Shown piece after piece: positions 56,395 through 64,000 of a stretch of 64,000 nucleotides of DNA. How positions within the stretch are numbered: position 1 is the stretch's first letter; every line of letters starts with the position of its first letter. A program made the translations under genes and the position numbers. Source of the DNA: Epiperipatus broadwayi (taxonomy: Eukaryota; Onychophora; Udeonychophora; Euonychophora; Peripatidae); the NCBI GenBank assembly GCA_028023455.1, contig JAQFVV010000205.1, positions 622,001 to 686,000 of the forward strand, in the 5' to 3' direction. A model generated the notes under the pieces. It worked only from the letters and a program-made list of their open reading frames with translations, was not told the origin of the DNA and did no database searches.

Positions 56395-56512
56395 ACAGTG
56401 GTTTCTAGATAGAGATTTTAAAATGCTTTCTATTGCTGGCATTTATCAATAAATCTCGTTAAAGCAATTAGCATAGCTCATTGGGTTTTATTTACAAGCT
56501 TAAAAAATGATG

Positions 56513-56862
56513 TCATGGTCACACTGCATTTAAGTTTTGTTGTTATATAAACTTAGTTGTGTAATGTAATTTTGAATTTATAAGGTAAATTTTGTATATT
56601 GTTTTAATTTATGTACAGACTAAACGGTCTGACATCACCGTTAATATAATCAGAAGATGAAGAACAAGTTTTACTTTTAATAATCTCTGAATATTATTAA
56701 GTAAGACTCATACTTCATCTTGTGAATATATTAATGGTAATTTCAGACCATTTAGTCTGTACATAAATTAAAACAATATACAAAGTTCATTCTATAATTT
56801 TAAACTAAGTCAAAATCTAAGCTTATATAATTACAGAGCTTAAAGACAGAGTGGTATCATTC
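56513..56862. mobile_element. Foldback element, ~145-bp arms
   Basis: Inner arms tttgtatattgttttaattt atgtacagactaaacggtct (56,590) and agaccatttagtctgtacat aaattaaaacaatatacaaa (56,743) match almost perfectly. The outer parts (56,513-56,585; 56,787-56,862) are more diverged. The loop is about 55 bp. No coding frame. Confidence 0.75.
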
Positions 56863-57008
56863 CATTTTTATGTGGTTTTTGATATTATACAACTCAGTGG
56901 TAGATAGTCTCTTCCGTCTGCTCCTATGTCCTGGTTGCACTATTATGTAGAAGAAATTGTTATAGTTTATATATTTACATTTTTTCAAATTTTAAACATA
57001 AAGCAAAT

Positions 57009-57437
57009 ATGCAAATCATAATAATACGATTACATTTCAATCTTATATTAATTCCATATTCTAATAGATTGCTTAACAACTCTAAAGACCACATTGATCG
57101 ATCGTTCACCCCACACATGATGTACTCTATTGCCTGCCCTCAGGCTGGATGCCATGCTATATATTATGGTGAAACGAAAGCTACAATCAATACTAGACTG
57201 GGTCAACATATTTACACATTTAACAGAGCTCAGAAAAACAGCACCACGTCCTCTGTATTCTTGGAGCATGTTAAACAATCTGGACACAACTTCACACCCG
57301 CCAATCCCATAATATTGTGCTCAGAATCAAATGATCACAAAAGAAAAATAAAGGAGGCATTTTACATCAATGGAAACATCCATGCCATTAATAGAAAGGA
57401 TACTTGCTTCCAGATCTCGAAGAAATGGGCTACGTAA
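57009..57437 (+). pseudogene. PLE3 GIY-YIG endonuclease fragment
   Basis: An uninterrupted frame encodes the end of a PLE polyprotein. From about codon 12 it aligns with the PLE1 domain: YSNRLLNNSKDHI, then YSIACPQAGCHAIYYGETKA (GIY-YIG block), NTRLGQH (catalytic Arg), IKEAFYI (catalytic Glu), NRKDTCFQISKKWAT and a stop. All key endonuclease residues are kept. RT is absent, so this is a 5'-truncated insertion. Its start at 57,009 is arbitrary because the first ~10 codons are AT-rich flank. It is clearly related to PLE1 but is a different copy. Confidence 0.9.
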
Positions 57438-57830
57438 TACTAGCTTATTTGAATATTTGTATTTGCATATTTTATTATACATTTTATGAAGGCTATTAAT
57501 ATGAGGCATGGATCGTCAAAAACGTTAAGCCAACAAACTTTAATACTAATTAATATCTTCTCCAATTAACAATTATATATTTTACATATAGTGAGAAGTA
57601 AAGCTATATTTATTATATAATAAAATATTATATGCATTATATTATATACATATGTGGATACGTTGATATCTATTAACTTAATGTATTTTTTCTCTTTTTT
57701 TAATATATAAAGGCTAATTTGCATATATAAGCAAACATCAACAACACTACAACATTTCTAATTCTTTGGCTATGAATATGAGGTTAAAAGACATCGAAAG
57801 CGCTATGCCTGATATTTAACTACGACTTTT
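57438..57830 (+). repeat. PLE3 3' region with two copies of a stem-loop motif
   Basis: ggctattaatatgaggcatg ... gtcaaaaacg (57,488-57,525) and ggctatgaatatgaggttaa aagacatcgaaagcgctatg (57,766-57,807) share the layout of PLE1 (13,951-13,985) and of 62,340-62,380: TATGAG, stem-loop, GAAAGCGCT. Confidence 0.6.
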
Positions 57831-58424
57831 CTAATTTCACCAACGAGTGTTTGAAGCACAAAATAATTACTATACTTTTTAATTTAATTTTTTATTTTTC
57901 TATAATGTTATAATTTTTTTAATTCAACAGTAAATTATTAATTAATTTAGACGATAGTGATCTAGTTTCATATTAATTAATAATATTTTGCAAATGTGTA
58001 CCGAATCTATTTTTCTTAGATTTATTTCCAATTGTTTAATATTAAGTTTTTTAAAAGTATTATCATTTTTTATACATAAACAATAACGTTATTTAAAGGA
58101 AAAATATCTTTGATTTGAGAAAACATTAGTCCAAAATATCTATACTTATTAAAATGCTATTATGATGTTTCCAAAATATTTTTTCATCTATTAACATTAT
58201 GAGATATCTAATATATTTTATTTATTATATTTTTATATACTTATCATTATTACATATTGTATTTTTATTATATATACAATCATGCTAAGTATATACCAGC
58301 ATTTTTACATTTCATATGAGGAGAGCATATCAACATATACTTTGTTTATTCTTCATTTATATAAATTATTTTGTCACACCATCAGAGAACAATTTTATTC
58401 AAGTTCTTTTTTTTTATAGGTCAA
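57831..58424. other. AT-rich spacer
   Basis: Nothing supportable seen. Confidence 0.5.
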
Positions 58425-58496
58425 AGTATTGACCAGGAAGCGAACCTGGGCCAGCTGCTTGGAAGGCAGCTATGCTAATCGCTAGGCCACCAATGC
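58425..58496 (-). tRNA. tRNA-Gly(UCC)-like sequence, probably pseudogene or SINE source
   Basis: Read on the minus strand it has acceptor GCATTGG/TCAATAC (one mismatch, one G-U), a perfect anticodon stem GCTGC/GCAGC around a CTTCCAA loop (anticodon TCC), and a perfect T-arm CCAGG/CCTGG with TTCGCTT. The D-arm (GCCTAGCGATTAGCAT) pairs poorly. It is followed by A9 rather than a T-run terminator within ~15 nt, suggesting a retroposed copy. The SINEs in this window share its 5' half and anticodon arm. Confidence 0.6.
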
Positions 58497-58734
58497 TTGA
58501 CAATTCACATTCTTTTGATACTTTTTAATTGCAATATTAATATTGTTAATTGTACTCAGGATAAAGAGTATTATCTCTATATTTATATAATGATTTTTCA
58601 ATACTTAGATCATTTGTGAATATAAGAAATAATAGTGAATTATATGTAGGAAGCCTCTATACATGTTTTTTTTTGCTCTTTACTCAATAAGTTTGACATT
58701 TTTGACACAACCTATCTATTATTTTAATGATTTT

Positions 58735-58960
58735 TTTAATAATTAGTACAATTTCTTTCTAATTCCACAATTTTATAAACTGTGAATACATTGTTTATGT
58801 TCACTTTTATCAAATGCCTTATAAAAATCAATATTTTTTATGATTTAATTTTACTATTAATTTTATCTGCAAAATTCTCCAATAACATATTAGCACTCCT
58901 TTCTTCTATGAATCCATATTGATTTTTCATTAAGAAAGTTATTTTTATTTAAATTGTTGT
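58735..58960 (-). mobile_element. LINE reverse transcriptase fragment, antisense
   Basis: The minus strand encodes NQYGFIEERSANMLLENFAD and, after a frameshift, NIDFYKAFDKSEHKQ. These are the Q.GF..grS block and motif A (catalytic Asp in IDF) of non-LTR RTs. The sequence differs from the 41-49 kb LINE (IDIKKEYDRV), so it is another family. Short and dead. Confidence 0.75.
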
Positions 58961-61900
58961 TTGATAATTTTATGAATATAAATTTCTATTACTAACAAAA
59001 ATGAAAACCTCTGGCAACTTTTATGTGCTTAATATAAGTGATAATTTCAAAATAAAGGTGTAGTAAACCTTTTTCAAGTGCAAAGTTCTGTGTTTTCTGG
59101 ATATCTTTACTGCTTGAGTGAATTAGTATATACATTGGTTTCTCCTTTGTACTAGTGCATCATATCAAAGTTATTGCAGCAGATCTTAGCCATCGACTGT
59201 GTGGCATTGACTACTGACATAAATGCTTTTGAACATATCACTATTGTGATATATAATTCTGCAATAAATATAGCAAAACTGAGAGTAATTTTTTTTGGGG
59301 GGTGAGGGAACCAATTGTTTATTTAGCAGTCATGAACCATGGAGTAAGTTTATAGTTATTGACTGCTTTATTGTTGAGTGTCTTAATAAACCAATAATTG
59401 TTTACTTCCATATTATTGAATCTGAATGACTAAGATAAGGTTAGCTTAAAGACTAGATGAATTTATTTTAAAGTGAAGTCCTTTAACATTATTGCCAGAA
59501 AAATGCAGGTTAAATATGATGAGCACAAGTGTGGTTTATATATTATCTACTTAGTCAAGGCACTGGGCTTCATCAATTGAGAAGGATAAGTAATTGTATC
59601 TGGATATTGAAGTATTTTAAAGAGGATAATGGAAATACTACTATTGATGACCATCTAAGATATTTGAAATGAAAGCTTAAGTTTAAAAGGAAGGTTAGCT
59701 CAACATTTTACAAAAAAGCTGATATGTACGGTCCCTCTGCAAAAGAATCCAATATTGAAATGTTTTAAAACCAGTAAAATATCACATGACTCTATCACAT
59801 GACTCCAACCTACATAATTTTAGCAATATGCTTATATTTTTTTAGAACTATTATGCTGCTTAATGCAAGTTTTAGTAATATCTGGCATCTATTAGTTACT
59901 AAAACTTACAGTAGATGGCATAGAAGTAGTCAAAGGACAAGTATGCTGCTATAAAAATTGTTTTAACTATTAATCAAATAATTAGCAATATCTTACCAAA
60001 ACCTTAGGTTTTTTGATGCCTGTAAATCCTCTATGATATTTATGAAGCATTTCACATTTGCATGTGTAAATATAACATTGGTTCTAAAAGAAATGAATAT
60101 ATTAATACACTGAGTAAAAATATCCATTAAATACTGGATATAGACAAACTATGACAGTACTAAAATCTTATTCAGCTGTAAAGCATTTTACCAGAAAACA
60201 AACAAAATGGTTATTAAAAAGCAAAACAGCATTAATAAATGTGGTGAAAGAACAAGCTTTTGTCCATATCAAAAACATTATTCAAGGTAATGATCATAAA
60301 CAAAAAGCATCAAATTAAGTAATTGCTTTCTCTAACTCCTTCCACCTTCCACATTCAGTATTGAGTGTAAACATTTATAGCTAAATCAACTGTTAGATAA
60401 TTTGCACGCTCTTTTTTTTGTATTATCTCTAGAAAAACACTCACATGTTCTGCATGTGGGCAGTATACCACTATTACTAACATCAGTATTATGAGATATT
60501 ATTTTATATAGTGCTATGTAATTTAAAGTGATTGCTTAACATCTTCACACTCTCATTTCCATACACTTAAGATTTGCCGATACATAAATGTTTGGGTTGA
60601 AAGGATAGGTGGATTCATTCCATCTTTTCTAAAAAACTATATATTGTGTTTGGAAAAGTGAGAGTATTCATTTATAATTTATCTTTAAAGCGCATGTGCA
60701 TTGGCTTAATTGCTAATATCACTATAACGTCATTATTATTTAATTATCTCTTTTGAAATATTTTATTAATTCAATATTTGTGTTGATGAGTATTTGAATA
60801 TAATAGTTTGTTTGTATAGGTTGATATACTTTTTTAAACTATAAGCAGTTTAAAGATAATATAAAAGCAATGTTACATTGCAATTATTAATGTCAGTATT
60901 AACCTTATTTGATTTAACATGAGTAAGGTATATTAAAATCTGTATTTTGTTATTTTATTGATATATACCAACTTTACGAATTCTTGTGATTTTAGAAGTT
61001 GTTTATTTACAAATGAATTGAATTTATTATTATTCAGACTTTCAATCTCTCCATATCTATCCATTCCATCTTTTACAATTCATATACATGACCACATACA
61101 AGTATTTTGTGCTGAACCATCACACATTAGTTGGTCCAGATCACCATCTCCCACCCACATATACAATCAGTCCTCAGTCTACATTAAGATATCAAATCTT
61201 ACCTTAATATAAAATGAACCCTGATTGTATATATATTAAAACAGTCAAAAAATAGAGCTGCTTTAACCTGACCTAGAGACATGAGCAAAGTGGTTTCGAA
61301 TCTCACCTACCTCTCCAGTTCATAACTAAGTGACTTACTCTTTCGACCTCATGAGAGTTAATCTTTTCTCAATATAGCCCAGTGGTCAGGAAGAGATGAG
61401 TCTCAGAGGAATTCTAACATGTGATGATCAGGTTTACATATATAAGTAATATAAGTAATAATCAATATCTACAACCTCATTACAATGATGAATTATAGCT
61501 TATTATTAATAGAAAATTGTTATTAATGATTAAATAAAATTCTTTATAAAAATAAAGTACCCACAGATATATATATAAAATCAGCTGATCCTTGGAATGG
61601 AAACACTGATACACATCATCAATTATCCGGGTCATTTTCATTCAGTAGAGAAACAGTGATAAGATTGCTGTATGGTACAACAACAAGGTGAAATTAGCCT
61701 GCTTAAACTAGCTGAATAAACCAGTCTGAATTTGAACATAGCCTCACTCATATGTAAATTATATATACCCCCCCCCAACCAAGGAATGCACCAATCATAT
61801 TAAGAAAGACATAAATATAAATAAAGTGGTAAAACATTGTGGTATTTAGTGATTAAATATATACATATTTGAAGTGCAGGTATTGAAAGATGATGAATTC

Positions 61901-62334
61901 ATCATAATGCCAACTTAACTCAGGATAGCTACTTCACCTCTAATCTATTGTTAGAGAAAGGAACCCATTTGCCTAAGCGTGACTCGGATTCAGGAATGAG
62001 TTTTGATAGCTTAAGTCCAATTATGTTTATCTACTGATTGGCATGATCCTACCTTTCAAGCAATTGAATATTCCATATACATGCATTATCTAATGAAGTC
62101 ATAAAAATGACCAATATACCAATGGACCACCAAGCAAAACATTATTGAGGACATGGTCAAATGACCATAAATTTAAAATCTTATAAAGTTAATGCATATA
62201 AATCTACAATCAAGTATATTATCATATTGGGAAAACACATTACACATAAATACACCCTGCCACCTTTTATTAATCTATCAAACTTGCTCTATAAAGACCA
62301 GCATTTATTGTTACCATTTTATTATTGAGCGTTC
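58961..62334. other. AT-rich spacer, no gene
   Basis: No coding region that I can support. A worn B-box-like segment (gtggtttcgaatctcacc) lies at 61,289. A (C)8 run lies at 61,769. Dispersed words shared with 20,710 (59,907) and 49,688 (60,693) occur. Confidence 0.45.
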
Positions 62335-62400
62335 TGCAGCTCACAGTACCGCTATGAATATGAGGCAAAAGGCCTCGAAAGTGCTGTGTATCTTTATAGC
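62335..62400 (+). repeat. PLE-type 3' stem-loop motif, isolated
   Basis: ccgctatgaatatgaggcaa aaggcctcgaaagtgctgtg matches the PLE1 and PLE3 3' motif; stem GAGGC/GCCTC is perfect. No endonuclease frame is recognisable just upstream, so this is probably a 3' remnant of another PLE. Confidence 0.6.
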
Positions 62401-62914
62401 TTCTCATTCAAGTGTGTCATAGGCTTTGTTAATTTTGTATATTAATTGAGAATTCTTATTTAGCTAATTTCTGTCCATAGATTTAATAATACTATAGAGA
62501 TTATTTATATAAATGGTTTGGACGTACCCTCTATTATACATAATGAAATAATATTAATTGCTTATTTATACTGTGACCCTTATAGACATATATATATATT
62601 CACAACTCTTAGATTGCCTCTAGCGGGTATTCTTTAAACAAACTTTTCTTATTCTGGTTATAAAATTAAACCTCATCAATTAACTCTACAATAATGCATT
62701 CTGGTTCTCTCTTTTTCTTTTGAAAACAAAAAAAAAACTTTAATGATCAAACAACAACTGCAGAAAGTGGATGGAATCATTTTTAAATCAAATCACTTTT
62801 GTAATAATTTTTAAAGTACTCTATATAGTTGGTAAGGAGAAATAAAATAAAAGTTTACTCATTTAGTCTCCTTCCAACTCCCCCCATATATATATATTGT
62901 AACCAACCACTCGC

Positions 62915-63175
62915 CCTCTCAACTACCCCTCGTGCCGAACCCGTTGCGGCACTCAAAATTGTAACCGTAAATTGCGTGGTCCCAACTACAGAAACGCAAA
63001 TGCACTAAGAATCGTAACTTCTATCTGATCAATCCCCGTTGCACATTATCAGCTATTAAGAGCTGTATCCAAAAGCATATCATGCTATCTATTTTATGCA
63101 CGAAAGACCACAATCAACATCTGGGGCAACTTACCACAGACCAAACTAATGATCTAACCTAAAGTTTTTATGATT
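62915..63175 (+). pseudogene. Decayed PLE-type endonuclease fragment
   Basis: Two frames give CRTRCGTQNCNRKLRG (a Cys-rich block like the knuckle before GIY-YIG in many PLEs) and NPRCTLSAIKSCIQKH followed by CTKDHNQHLGQ, reminiscent of a YxIxC...GQT GIY-YIG block. A stop and frameshifts intervene. The composition is less AT-rich than the flanks. It would belong to a different PLE lineage from PLE1 and PLE3. Confidence 0.4.
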
Positions 63176-64000
63176 TAATTTGATCGCAGCCAGGGTGTAC
63201 CGCGAAGAACTACCATAGTATTATGATAAAATACTTTAATCAAATTATAAGTGTAATGTTATTATTTTCAAACCTTAATTTGCAATTTTTATTGTATGAG
63301 ACCCGATGGCCGACCATGTACAAGATGGAATAATTTGTGGAATTACATAAGATTATGAAATTTTGAACCATCTATATGATTTCTAATACAAATGCTAGTC
63401 CAGGTAAAGCTTTGCAATAAATAAACATAAATACTTGGGTTCTTTTATAGTTTACTATATCATTGAGACTCTTATTATATTGACAAATGACAATTTAAAA
63501 ACGTTAAGTAAATATATTTAATCATGTTATTATTTGGTAAATCTGTTTACAAGTTTAATAATTAATTTACATTGTATACTAGAATCAACTACTCAAAGCC
63601 AAAATTGATGGAAAAGGTAAATGGGATTTTATTGTACCCCCCCCCCACATCATAAACTACCAAAGACTAAAAGCATCCAAATGTTTTTTCAAAATATCAC
63701 TAAACTCTTATATCATGTTGACAATGGTATGTACTTCATGTATGCTCTATCCAAGGTTTATGATTTCTGATTTTACAAATGACACATAGCAACGGCACAG
63801 TAAGTTTAATTATAAATCAACTTTTATTTACAAAATTATGAATAATAAGTAATAATTCCAACGTTATAATTAAAGACATAAATAAACAAATAAAATAAAT
63901 AAACTATAATTCCATCGACTTTCTTCAATAACATCTCATAGGTACAGTTTTTAGAAACCTAATCATACCTCATATTCAATTTGATAGGATGAATGTATTG
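63176..64000. other. AT-rich spacer
   Basis: Nothing supportable apart from a (C)9 run at 63,640. Confidence 0.5.

Larger units (their letters stand above)
55800..56512. mobile_element. Family C retrozyme-like locus
   Basis: A minus-orientation piece (55,800-55,917) abuts a plus-orientation tandem whose motif actgagaagtgccaaagcat starts at 55,931 and 56,356, a 425-bp period. Body segments (gctgaatttaaagacatgta ... ttccactcaataa; gattaggtcatgtgatatat gact) match family B (34,575-34,625; 34,800-34,830), so B and C are diverged subfamilies. Three hammerhead-like motifs are present. Non-coding. Confidence 0.75.

Noticed and set aside
57048-57509. Other frames overlapping PLE3 on both strands
   Set aside because: Shadows of the endonuclease frame.
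58425-58496. Functional tRNA-Gly gene
   Set aside because: The D-arm is poorly paired, the acceptor has a mismatch, and an A-run rather than a terminator follows.

Overview
The window is a strongly AT-rich, gene-poor stretch of a eukaryotic, almost certainly metazoan (probably invertebrate), genome. I see no host gene with a recognisable product. Nearly everything identifiable is repetitive: non-LTR retrotransposons (LINEs), Penelope-like elements (PLEs) with GIY-YIG endonuclease domains, tRNA-derived SINEs, foldback elements, mini- and microsatellites, and a short telomere-like (TTAGGG-type) array. Pol III B-box sequences, LINE/SINE structure and the PLEs rule out a prokaryote. I cannot name the species.

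Layout. 0-9 kb: the 3' end of an L2/CR1-like LINE, a SINE, RTE-like LINE debris, a GC-richer structured island at 3.74-4.0 kb, a 41-bp minisatellite (4.64-5.35 kb) and a ~355-bp tandem array made from LINE sequence (6.86-7.68 kb). 11.7-14.1 kb: PLE1, with a broken RT/endonuclease reading frame on the minus strand, its 3' end repeated head-to-head, and a 13-bp target duplication. 14-33 kb: AT-rich spacer, foldback copies of repeat family A (22.5, 25.7 kb), RTE tails and arrays of tRNA-like ~110-125-bp repeats (27-31 kb). 33.8-34.9 kb: family B, an inverted pair of tandem dimers with hammerhead-ribozyme-like motifs. 35-41 kb: RTE fragment split by a SINE, a ~1.1-kb terminal-inverted-repeat element, a 47-bp minisatellite and an inverted pair of ~0.7-kb elements.

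41.15-49.25 kb: the best LINE in the window. It has a coiled-coil plus SGNH-esterase-like ORF1, an APE-type endonuclease, RT, and a terminal CCHC-like knuckle. It is decayed and interrupted by PLE2 (3.2 kb, 13-bp target duplication, ~0.5-kb inverted arms) and by a 316-bp hairpin element (14-bp target duplication). 49-64 kb: SINE, several foldbacks, a composite family A locus (53.3-54.2 kb), family C (55.8-56.5 kb), PLE3 endonuclease fragment (57.0-57.4 kb), a tRNA-Gly-like sequence, an antisense LINE RT fragment and a fourth decayed PLE endonuclease (62.9-63.2 kb).

The most interesting signal is that three repeat families (A, B, C) carry a type I hammerhead-like architecture: stem I, CUGANGA, a short variable stem II, GAAAC, a tiny palindromic stem III, and GUC. 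They occur in tandem about 360-436 bp apart and head-to-head. This resembles metazoan retrozymes, non-autonomous circular-RNA retroelements linked to PLEs. The autonomous PLEs nearby and a LINE whose 3' tail is shared with family A suggest possible mobilising machinery. All folding was done by eye and no database was searched.
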